Part shown: positions 57,160 to 64,000 of the stretch, piece after piece
Position numbering within the stretch: the stretch's first letter is position 1
Layout of the letters: every line of letters starts with the position of its first letter
NCBI GenBank assembly: GCA_024403855.1
Contig: JAKSRC010000011.1
Coordinates: 1 to 64,000 of the forward strand
Source: Saccharofermentans sp.
GTDB taxonomy: Bacteria > Bacillota > Clostridia > Saccharofermentanales > Saccharofermentanaceae
Direction: 5' to 3'
DNA: 64,000 nt
Position numbers and translations under genes: made by a program
The notes under the pieces: generated by a model
What the model was told of the DNA's origin: nothing
What the model saw: only the letters and a program-made list of their open reading frames with translations
The model's database searches: none

Positions 57160-58110
57160 TCAGTTAAAATATAAAACGTCGTTTTCGGGCTTACTTGTCA
57201 GTGCATATGTCTCAACGTTGAGGCAGGGAACGTTGATCTTGTTGCCTGCACCGTCATCGTCTTCGAAATACTTTACTGTGCCCGTTACCTTAAGCCACTG
57301 GCCTGCAGGAAAGTTGGACTTTAATTCGTAGAAGCAGAGAACACCCATCATCTGGATATCGTCAGCACAGCATGTGTATGCCTGTCTCTGAAGTACGAAA
57401 GCCCTGCCGTTGAATTCTCTTAAAATCATTGCCTGGCCGATAAGACTTACTCTCTTGCCGTCGTAACGTGCCATGTTATCCATAGCATCTGTGTAGAAAA
57501 GGCCGAAGTCTTCAGCAGCAATATGGCATGGATCTTGCTTAAGGTCGAAAGGAAGATGGTCTTCGATTCTGATAATCTTGTTGTCTTCGCCAAGGAAATT
57601 GATGCTCATGCCGGGATTAACAGCTTTGACAGAAGCTCTGAGCTTGGGAATACTGTCGTTCTCTTCATCAACTCTGTTGAAGATGACCGTATCGCCGTAT
57701 CTGAAATAGTCGGCGAAGAATGTCTGCATATTCTTGAAATAAGTGCCGTAGGTGGAAGCGTCGATGACAACTACTGAAGCAGCAAGTGCCCAGCGCTCAG
57801 GTACATCGACCTTCTCGAAAAATTCAGCAGGGGAGACAGAACCGTTCCACTCGATGAAAATGACACTCGGATTGTACTTTCTCTCAATATCGAAGGTAAG
57901 ATCACGGTTAACTTCATCGGGTTCGCAGTTGATGATTACGGGGTTAGCACCTTCGTAATTTTCCGGAATATATTCTTCCTCGCCCTCTTCGGTGTTAATG
58001 ACTACAACTTTGCGGTTTTTGAAGTTCTCTCCGCCAATCCATGAACAGATTACGGAAGTTTTTCCGCTGTCGAGAAATCCTGTAAAAAAATAAACGAGAC
58101 AATCATCCAT
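57160..58110 (-). CDS. CobW-like P-loop protein fused to a DUF1980/YcgQ-like C-terminal domain
   Basis: 316 residues. The N-terminal half resembles COG0523 GTPases (FTGFLDSGKTS as Walker A, VVINTEEGEEEY, IFIEWNGSVSP, VVVIDAST, FNRVDEEN) but lacks the CxCC metal motif. The C-terminal ~110 residues (YDGKRVSLIGQAMILREFNG, ...QAYTCCADDIQMMG..., GQWLKVTGTVKYF) match the DUF1980 domain of YcgQ-type proteins with its TCCADD motif. YcgQ/YcgR genes are often found near zinc-homeostasis GTPases, so this fusion supports a shared metal role. ATG 58110 has AAGGAG 8 bases away; a longer frame to 58170 lacks one. Confidence 0.75.
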   Translation of the reverse strand: MDDCLVYFFTGFLDSGKTSVICSWIGGENFKNRKVVVINTEEGEEEYIPENYEGANPVIINCEPDEVNRDLTFDIERKYNPSVIFIEWNGSVSPAEFFEKVDVPERWALAASVVVIDASTYGTYFKNMQTFFADYFRYGDTVIFNRVDEENDSIPKLRASVKAVNPGMSINFLGEDNKIIRIEDHLPFDLKQDPCHIAAEDFGLFYTDAMDNMARYDGKRVSLIGQAMILREFNGRAFVLQRQAYTCCADDIQMMGVLCFYELKSNFPAGQWLKVTGTVKYFEDDDGAGNKINVPCLNVETYALTSKPENDVLYFN

Positions 58111-58219
58111 ATATAAATCTCCTTGCCAACAGATAATATTTTGTCCCTGAATTGTTATTATTTCAAGCAAGAAAAAGTATAAAATCTATTATTGGCAGTT
58201 TTGATTTTTAGGAGTTTTA

Positions 58220-59221
58220 ATGAAATCGGTCAATATAGGCAACATAAAAATAGAAAACCCGATATGCTTATCGCCGATGGCTGGCTTTTCGAGCCTGCCG
58301 TTCAGAATAATCTGCAATGAGCTGGGTGCGGGATATTGTCCGACGGAACTCGTGAGTGCCAGATCGATCAGATTCAGTGGCGTCGAAAAGAGTCTCCAGT
58401 ACATGAGGATCTCGCCTGAAGAGGAAGGAATAACTGCAATTCAGCTTTTCGGAAGCGAGCCGGAAGACTTTGAGGCGGCAATAGAAACGATTCTGTCTAC
58501 GCCGGTTCTTAAAGAGGTGTCGATTTTCGACATCAATATGGGCTGTCCCGTTCCGAAAGTTGTTAAGACCGGTTCCGGAAGTGCCTTGATGGAGGACCCC
58601 AAAAGGGCTTCTGACATCGTCAGGGCGTGCAAACGAACACTCGAAAAAACATGCCCTAATATTCCCGTGACTGTAAAGACTAGAATCGGGTACAATGCCG
58701 ATGATTGCGGCAGACCGGATTTTGTAAAAGCGCTGGCTGATGCCGGTTGTGATATGATTTGTGTCCACGGCAGAACAAGGTCACAGATGTATCACGGAGA
58801 AAGCTCCAATGAGGCAATTGCTCTCATGAGAGAAGCGGTGAAGGATTACGATATTCCATTCTTTGCCAATGGCGACATAACAGATGTCAGTTCGGCAAAG
58901 AAGATTATCGAAGATACAGGTGCTGATGGCATTATGATCGGTCGTGCGGCAAGAGGAAATCCATGGATTTTCAGCCAGGTAAGAGCAGGACTTGATGGTC
59001 TGGAAATCCCTGATGAGCCGGACACTGAAGAACGCAAATTAATGCTTTTGCGAGAACTTACAGGAAGGCTCAAATATATTCCTGAAGATGTGGCTGTCAG
59101 GGAATTCAGAAGCGCCATGCCCTTTTATATCAAGGGAATTCACGGCTCAGCACAACTCAAGGTAAAACTCATGAGTGCAAAGAGCGTTGATGAAGTAAAG
59201 GAGATATTGGAAATTGACTAA
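58220..59221 (+). CDS. dusB: tRNA-dihydrouridine synthase
   Basis: This 333-residue FMN-dependent enzyme reduces uridine to dihydrouridine in the tRNA D-arm. Landmarks are LSPMAGFSSLPFR, INMGCPVPKVVKTGSGSALM with the catalytic Cys, KTRIGY, CVHGRTRSQMYHG, ANGDITD and MIGRAARGNPWIF. A C-terminal helical domain completes it. AGGAG precedes the ATG. The next gene overlaps its end by 8 bases. Confidence 0.94.
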   Translation: MKSVNIGNIKIENPICLSPMAGFSSLPFRIICNELGAGYCPTELVSARSIRFSGVEKSLQYMRISPEEEGITAIQLFGSEPEDFEAAIETILSTPVLKEVSIFDINMGCPVPKVVKTGSGSALMEDPKRASDIVRACKRTLEKTCPNIPVTVKTRIGYNADDCGRPDFVKALADAGCDMICVHGRTRSQMYHGESSNEAIALMREAVKDYDIPFFANGDITDVSSAKKIIEDTGADGIMIGRAARGNPWIFSQVRAGLDGLEIPDEPDTEERKLMLLRELTGRLKYIPEDVAVREFRSAMPFYIKGIHGSAQLKVKLMSAKSVDEVKEILEID

Positions 59222-59846
59222 CATAGTCATTACGGTGATAGCTGTTCTTGCCGGTGTGCTGATGTGTTTTGAAGGTTATAAGCTGTTCAGATTAAGCCTC
59301 GGTATCGCAGGCGGAGTTGCAGGATTTATCCTTTCAAGACTCTTCATAACCATGACCGGAAGTATGGGAATGTCATGGAATTCCACAGGTAAGAATGTAG
59401 TTATTTTTCTGTTTACGATAGGCCTTGCCATACTCGCATTTTCGCTTTATATGAAGGCTTTGATAGCTGTCACGACGATAGTCTGTGCCTTCTGGTTTTA
59501 CGATGATTTCAGCTTCCTTTTTGCGCCGATAACAAATAGTGGCGTGAGATTTCTTTGCACTTATGGAGCAGGACTTTTTATAGGCGCAATAATCGGTGTT
59601 ATCGTGTATTTTGCCCAGAAATGGACTATCAGTCTGTTTACGGCTTATACGGGCGCAAAAATCATCTCAGGAGTTCTTGCACCGATAATCTGGGCATGGG
59701 TTTCTTCAGCTGAAAATGTCGGGATACTTGAACAAAAGGTTCTTGGTGCGGATATAGATATCACCTTTACGCTTGTAAGAATTATCGTTCTTGTAGCTTT
59801 CTGCGCAGCAGGTTTTGCGATACAGCTCAAAACATCAAAAAAATAA
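59214..59846 (+). CDS. Polytopic membrane protein (DUF4203/TMEM198-like)
   Basis: 210 residues with about six to seven membrane helices and Gly-rich packing (GGVAGFILSRLF, GAGLFIGAIIGVIVYFAQKW), in the style of DUF4203 family proteins. It starts at TTG 59214 within dusB. Function unknown; similar proteins are widespread as small inner-membrane proteins. Confidence 0.65.
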   Translation: MTNIVITVIAVLAGVLMCFEGYKLFRLSLGIAGGVAGFILSRLFITMTGSMGMSWNSTGKNVVIFLFTIGLAILAFSLYMKALIAVTTIVCAFWFYDDFSFLFAPITNSGVRFLCTYGAGLFIGAIIGVIVYFAQKWTISLFTAYTGAKIISGVLAPIIWAWVSSAENVGILEQKVLGADIDITFTLVRIIVLVAFCAAGFAIQLKTSKK

Positions 59847-59967
59847 TACAAAAAATAGTTTGACCAATAACAATCTGCTTGTTAAAATTTGGCTGAACAC
59901 AGATTTTAGGTTTGTGTTCGGAATAATTACTTACGACAATTTTCTTAATCTATCCCTTATTCCATGT

Positions 59968-59999
59968 CGAGGGCTCTCCGATTTAACGGGGAGCCCTCG
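59968..59999 (+). other. GC-rich stem-loop between convergent genes
   Basis: CGAGGGCTC and GAGCCCTCG form a 9-bp perfect stem between convergent genes; no T-tract on either side. Confidence 0.5.
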
Positions 60000-60017
60000 G
60001 CGTGTTATAGGGAATTT

Positions 60018-60989
60018 TCAGTTGACTTTGTTAATCGGAGAACCGTCCAAATAAGCCTGAAGGTTTGCTGCCGCCATATCGATAAGCCTGATTCTGGTTT
60101 CTACAGGAGTCCAGGCGATGTGAGGTGTGATAACGCAGTTCGGGGCACCTAAAAGGGCGTTGTTTTCGAGCATGGGTTCGACAGATACTACGTCTGTACC
60201 GTAACCTGCCAAAAGACCACTATCCAAAGCACTTCTGACATCAGACTCGTTTACAACAGGACCTCTTGCACAGTTGATGAGGAGAGTTCCCGGCTTGAAA
60301 AGTTTTAATGTCTCAGCATTGATTATTTCTCTGGTCTCATCGTTTAAAGGGCAGTGAAGTGACACAACGCCGGCACCTTTAATGCCTTCTTCAAGCGGCA
60401 TGCATTTTACGATTGTTCCGTTGATGTTGACTTCTGTTCCGAAAAGAGCGGTGTTATGAGGAGTTGCAGTAACTGCCATGCCGAAGCTTGATGCCATCTG
60501 TGCGACACGCTGGCCGATCTTTCCAAGTCCGATTATATGAAGAGTTTTGCCGCAGAGTTCTGTTAAAGGTGATTTGAAGTAGCAGAATTGAGGGCTCTTA
60601 CACCATTCGCCGCTCATTACCGATGCTGTATGAAGTCCTACAAGGTTGGTTAATTCAAGAAGCAGTGCCATTGTCATCTGAGCGGTTGCAAAAGTCGCAT
60701 ATTCAGGAACGTTAGTGACAACAACTCCGTGCTCTCTTGCGGCTTCAAGATCTACAACGTTGTAACCTGTAGCGAGTACACCGATATATTTAAGGTCAGG
60801 CAGTTTTTCAAATGTTTCCTTGTCGAATACGGTTTTGTTTGTGATGGCGCACATGGCACCCTGCATTCTTTCGATCAGCTGGTCTTTGGATGTTACATCG
60901 TAAGCGATGACTTCGCCGAATTTTTCCAAAGCCTTCCAGGTGATGTCTCCGGGATTTGCTGCCATACCGTCAAGAATTACAATTTTCAT
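60018..60989 (-). CDS. D-2-hydroxyacid dehydrogenase (glycerate/hydroxypyruvate reductase type)
   Basis: About 323 residues. The NAD(P) fold has GLGKIGQRVAQMASSFGM. The catalytic residues are visible: Arg in LINCARGPVVNE, Glu in DVVSVEPML, His in CVITPHIAWTP. The overall pattern (GYNVVDLEAAREHGVVVTNVPEYAT) fits glycerate dehydrogenase/hydroxypyruvate reductase. ATG 60989 has GGAGG 8 bases upstream; the longer frame to 61070 does not. Confidence 0.88.
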   Translation of the reverse strand: MKIVILDGMAANPGDITWKALEKFGEVIAYDVTSKDQLIERMQGAMCAITNKTVFDKETFEKLPDLKYIGVLATGYNVVDLEAAREHGVVVTNVPEYATFATAQMTMALLLELTNLVGLHTASVMSGEWCKSPQFCYFKSPLTELCGKTLHIIGLGKIGQRVAQMASSFGMAVTATPHNTALFGTEVNINGTIVKCMPLEEGIKGAGVVSLHCPLNDETREIINAETLKLFKPGTLLINCARGPVVNESDVRSALDSGLLAGYGTDVVSVEPMLENNALLGAPNCVITPHIAWTPVETRIRLIDMAAANLQAYLDGSPINKVN

Positions 60990-61085
60990 AAAAATGACCT
61001 CCGCCTTGATTTCACTAATTGTAGCAATAAAACACGGCAATAGTGGTAAGGTTATATCAGATAAACTCAAAAGGCGGACTGATTT

Positions 61086-62153
61086 ATGTACGTTATTTGT
61101 TATGGCAAATCCCCCAAGGCATTGGAAACCGGTAAGAAACTGATAAGTGAGATCGGTGGCAGATATGTTTCCGGAACAGAACTTATAACCGGTAGTTTTG
61201 TTTTTTCTGAAGGTGAGACGAACTGTGCGATCCTGATGCTCCTTCCTTTGGAGGTTGCTATCAAAGCAATGGAAGAGACGACTTCAGATAAGACTCGTGA
61301 CCTTCCCGTAATTGCCGTATCTCCGGAAGGCAGATATGCAGCAATAATCAGACGTGGCAACAAGCCTTACGACAGGGGAGTCAACACTGTTTACGATGCA
61401 GTAGTTAAAACTCTTGGATCGTTCTGTTTTTCGAGCTTTGAGGGAAAAGAGGGAATAACAAGCGATCTTACAAATCTCGTGTCCAGAACCGGCATGACAG
61501 TAAACGACGAAGCGATTTTCGAGAAGATGAATGCCAGGATCAGAAATGGCGAAAAGGTCGATGTTTATACTGATTTGCCGATCGTTTTTGCTGACCCGGT
61601 AATAGATCCGATGACATATTCACTGCACACATATCCGTACGACTTAAGAGATGATTTTATCAAGCAGTACAAGGCTTCCAGGGAAGGTAAGACAGATCCT
61701 TCGGTCTTTATAACCTGCACTTATCTTGGCGATGAAGAGGATCAGAACAATCTGATTCTTGTCCCCAAAATCCTGAGCCTTGGAATCGAGATCAAGACAA
61801 AGACTGATCCGGGTTACTGTGTCCCTGTGATAAAGAAATCCCTTGAAAATCACCTTCTGAATCCCAAAGCAGTATCCAAGGTAGCATGTTCATATACTGC
61901 TAGGGAAAGTGAGATTGTAAAAGGCCTGGCCGAAGAGTTTGGTTCAGAGGTTGTATCCTTTGAGTCCGATAAGATCTCGAAAACGAAAATTCCTATGGAA
62001 ATGACTTTCTCGCCCGAAAAGAAGACGGATTCGGCTACCGCTTTAGCATTGCTCAGCAACCAGGAAGGTACAATCCTCATAAGAAGATCTACAACAGCCA
62101 AGGGCCTGGTTTTCTCGGCAGCTGTAAGCAGAAGTAACATCATTTTGCCGTAA
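61086..62153 (+). CDS. Orphan CbiG-like protein (cobalt-precorrin-5A hydrolase family)
   Basis: 355 residues. The N-terminal half has DLPVIAVSPEGRYAAIIRRGN, close to the CbiG core where a GH/GAN segment follows (here degenerate). The C-terminal part has LVPKILSLGIEIKTKT and NPKAVSKVAC, matching the CbiG C-terminal domain that normally reads GIGCRRGT. CbiG opens the lactone ring of cobalt-precorrin 5A in anaerobic cobalamin synthesis. No other cobalamin gene is nearby, and several motif residues are altered, so its role may have changed. GGCGG precedes the ATG. Confidence 0.55.
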   Translation: MYVICYGKSPKALETGKKLISEIGGRYVSGTELITGSFVFSEGETNCAILMLLPLEVAIKAMEETTSDKTRDLPVIAVSPEGRYAAIIRRGNKPYDRGVNTVYDAVVKTLGSFCFSSFEGKEGITSDLTNLVSRTGMTVNDEAIFEKMNARIRNGEKVDVYTDLPIVFADPVIDPMTYSLHTYPYDLRDDFIKQYKASREGKTDPSVFITCTYLGDEEDQNNLILVPKILSLGIEIKTKTDPGYCVPVIKKSLENHLLNPKAVSKVACSYTARESEIVKGLAEEFGSEVVSFESDKISKTKIPMEMTFSPEKKTDSATALALLSNQEGTILIRRSTTAKGLVFSAAVSRSNIILP

Positions 62154-62176
62154 TCAGGCTTAAAATACGATATAAT
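62146..62176 (+). promoter_or_regulatory. Possible promoter of the lipoprotein gene at 62258
   Basis: TTGCCG (62146-62151) and a perfect TATAAT (62171-62176) are 19 bases apart, about 80 bases upstream of the ATG. Confidence 0.4.
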
Positions 62177-62257
62177 AGAAGAAGCGGATTTGTTCCGCCA
62201 GACAGTAAAATAGAAACACTTGGGTATACATCACGAATAAGGTTAGGAGGTCAAGAC

Positions 62258-63286
62258 ATGAAGAAAATCGAAGGAAACAAGCTGGTTGCTTTGCTGATTT
62301 CGGCAGGTATGGTAACTACTCTTCTTGCGGCTTGCACTATCAACACGGATGAATTAGGCAAGGGAATAAGACAGGTCGGTGAAGCTTTCACAAGTGCTAC
62401 TGATCCGGAGCCGGAAATCTCTGAAACAGATGACGAAGATGAGACAACAGAGTCTGAAGCACCTTCTGAGACGACTGAAGCAACAACAGAGCCTTCCACA
62501 CCCACTCCAACACCGCTTCCTCAGCGTGTTGATTTCTCTGAATATACAGATGTTCAGATCAATGATACTTTCACAGTAACAGTGGAAGATTTTTCTGAAA
62601 GCGGTTACAAAGAAGGAACAGATGTCCTTTTGGCAAAGTTCGAAGGAAACAGATTTGTAGTAACAAAGGCTGCCAATGATACAGTCAGAGATTCTATAAA
62701 TCTCATCGTAAGCAGCTTCTACGATGAAGCAGTATCTGTATATAACAGAGCTTATGCCAAGGCGCTGGCCGAATACGACCTCAAGGGTGTTGTTGAGAAT
62801 ACTTACAATCTTGTAGTAGATTTCAGATATGTCACCAACGGCAGAGCATTGTCAGTTCTTATGGTTTATGAACTCTCCGGCGCAGAAGACAAAACAGTTG
62901 TGGATTTTGCAAGCTTTGACATGATTTCAGGTCAGTACATCACTTTCAATACTGTATGTAAGGATCCTGCAGGATTGGAGAATGCATTAAGAAAAGGACT
63001 TGCAAATTCTCTCCTGATCCAGCCTAAACCGACTGAGACAGAGGCAACAACTGATGCAGAAGAGACAGTTCAGACCGAAGCTCCTGCAGAAGCAGCTAAC
63101 TTGCCTTCAGCAGAGGACTTTGAAGCAATTTATATTTGTCCCGGTCCTGCTACAACAGATGCTCAGACAAATTCCTTTGCGACAGTTTATGGTGTCGTTA
63201 ACGGAAAGGTATACAGTGCGGTTGTCGATATGAACGGCTATGCTGATTTCTTCAACAGATATGGAGCTTCACTTTTCAACGTCTGA
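62258..63286 (+). CDS. Lipoprotein with Thr/Glu-rich linkers, function unknown
   Basis: 342 residues. A type II signal (MKKIEGNKLVALLISAGM, lipobox LLAAC) is followed by a Glu/Thr/Ser/Pro linker (~45-85), a globular domain (~95-250) containing ANDTVRDSINLIVSSFYD and VVDFRYVTNGRALSVLMVY, which is reminiscent of DUF3298/RsiV-like folds, then a second acidic Thr linker and ~45 further residues. GGAGG precedes the ATG. Its signal peptide is very like that of the next gene (KKNKLIALLLSSVM), suggesting recent exchange or common origin. Confidence 0.75.
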   Translation: MKKIEGNKLVALLISAGMVTTLLAACTINTDELGKGIRQVGEAFTSATDPEPEISETDDEDETTESEAPSETTEATTEPSTPTPTPLPQRVDFSEYTDVQINDTFTVTVEDFSESGYKEGTDVLLAKFEGNRFVVTKAANDTVRDSINLIVSSFYDEAVSVYNRAYAKALAEYDLKGVVENTYNLVVDFRYVTNGRALSVLMVYELSGAEDKTVVDFASFDMISGQYITFNTVCKDPAGLENALRKGLANSLLIQPKPTETEATTDAEETVQTEAPAEAANLPSAEDFEAIYICPGPATTDAQTNSFATVYGVVNGKVYSAVVDMNGYADFFNRYGASLFNV

Positions 63287-63332
63287 TTTTCGAAGAGTCT
63301 ACAAATTGCATAAAAATGCTTTATAAACATTG

Positions 63333-63374
63333 AACACTTGCCTAGAACCTAATTGAAGTTCTAGGCAATGTGTT
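63333..63374 (+). terminator. Long stem-loop between the two lipoprotein genes
   Basis: AACAC-T-TGCCTAGAAC pairs with GTTCTAGGCA-A-TGTGTT (11 bp uninterrupted, extended across one mismatch). No T-run follows, so termination is unproven. Confidence 0.5.
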
Positions 63375-63421
63375 ATAAAATGCCTTATTCAAAAATAACT
63401 AAATATAGTGAGGATAAAAGG

Positions 63422-64000
63422 ATGAAGAAAAACAAGCTGATTGCTTTGCTGCTTTCATCAGTCATGTTGGCCGGCGTCGTTGCTGCTTGTGACAATACAT
63501 CTAATTCCGGTGAAAGTTCCGAGCCATCTGAAACAACTTTGTCCACTGCTCCTGTGGTAACAACTGAAGCACAGTCGGATCTTGAGGGGTTCAAGGAACT
63601 TACGGTTGCTGAAGTTAATGATAAGGACGATGGCAAAATTACAATTTATGCTCACAATTCCGAATTCATAGCACTCGCTGAAAAGTATGCCGGTATTACT
63701 ACCGAAGATTACGACCTTGTTGAGATTTCCAATAGCGACAGTGCGTATACAGAGAAGCTTGATATGGTTCTTTCTGACGGCAACAATGCACCTGACATCT
63801 TCACTTGTGATGCTGCTTATGCAAGAAAGTATTTAGCGTCTGACAATACCATTGCAATTAACGATCTTGGTATCGACTACGCTGAATTAACCAATATGTT
63901 CGGATATACCCTTAAGTTTGCAAGTGACAGCGATAATGTTATTAAGGGTCTTGCATGGAAAGCATCTCCTTGCGGAGTCTTTTACGAGAGATCCGTAGCT
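63422..64000 (+). CDS. Extracellular solute-binding lipoprotein (family 1 type), 3' end outside window
   Basis: 193 codons are visible. A lipoprotein signal (MKKNKLIALLLSSVMLAG, Cys24 in VVAAC) is followed by a Ser/Thr/Glu linker. The start of a carbohydrate-type binding protein fold comes next (KITIYAHNSEFIALAEKY, then YTEKLDMVLSDGNNAPDIFT and CDAAYARKYL). These correspond to the N-terminal lobe of family 1 solute-binding proteins of sugar ABC transporters. The rest, and any permease genes, lie beyond the window. Confidence 0.75.
   Translation, partial: MKKNKLIALLLSSVMLAGVVAACDNTSNSGESSEPSETTLSTAPVVTTEAQSDLEGFKELTVAEVNDKDDGKITIYAHNSEFIALAEKYAGITTEDYDLVEISNSDSAYTEKLDMVLSDGNNAPDIFTCDAAYARKYLASDNTIAINDLGIDYAELTNMFGYTLKFASDSDNVIKGLAWKASPCGVFYERSVA

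Overview
The window comes from a strictly anaerobic, Gram-positive, fermentative member of the Clostridia. The evidence is a class III (glycyl-radical) ribonucleotide reductase, AdhE under Rex, two [FeFe]-hydrogenase-type proteins, 2Fe-2S thioredoxin-fold proteins, FeoA/FeoA/FeoB iron uptake, many lipoproteins and AGGAGG-type ribosome binding sites. I cannot fix the family from the sequence. Nothing suggests a phage, plasmid or large integrated island.

Layout. 1-4.9 kb: the 3' part of an nrdD with a fused redoxin domain, a 48-codon small ORF, a tandem-domain PPK2 kinase, a 350-bp structured intergenic element (copy A) and a CarD-like regulator. 4.9-12.4 kb: one long aromatic operon. A leader peptide with 9 Phe/Tyr residues out of 20 and an attenuator precede DAHP synthase, tyrA, aroB, aroA, aroC, a chorismate mutase-AroE-AroK fusion and aroQ. 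Together these genes cover every step from PEP plus erythrose-4-P to chorismate and the Tyr branch. 12.5-17.6 kb: a zinc-ribbon/Pro-Ala protein, a lipoprotein, a fused AzlC-AzlD exporter, inverted copy B of the intergenic element, tRNA-Thr and tRNA-Ser, and two paralogous membrane proteins, the second frameshifted. 17.8-26.8 kb (minus): a redox operon read rex-adhE-kinase-fdx-fdx-sensory hydrogenase-SpoIIE phosphatase-group B-like hydrogenase. 26.8-34.7 kb: a LysR regulator, a lipase-like hydrolase and four GT-C-like membrane proteins. 34.8-38.1 kb: the feo operon with GTTAG-N6-CTAAC operators. 38.2-46.4 kb: an MFS transporter, a PgaC-PgaD-like fusion, TrmL, two zinc-ribbon proteins and a polar amino-acid ABC transporter whose binding protein appears circularly permuted. 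46.5-53.1 kb: a saccharopine-dehydrogenase-like enzyme, a PAS-GGDEF cyclase, a DeoB-DeoC fusion, a DEAD helicase and a RelB/RelE-type pair with a damaged toxin. 53.1-64 kb: TrkH/TrkA, two CobW-type GTPases (one with three His/Asp/Cys repeats, one fused to a DUF1980-like domain), DusB, a membrane protein, a D-2-hydroxyacid dehydrogenase, a CbiG-like orphan and two lipoproteins, the last cut by the window edge.

The region is rich in gene fusions: NrdD-redoxin, CM-AroE-AroK, AzlC-AzlD, PgaC-PgaD, DeoB-DeoC and CobW-DUF1980. The most unusual signals are the paired 350-bp element with co-varying terminal hairpins, the permuted amino-acid binding protein and the Phe/Tyr attenuator.
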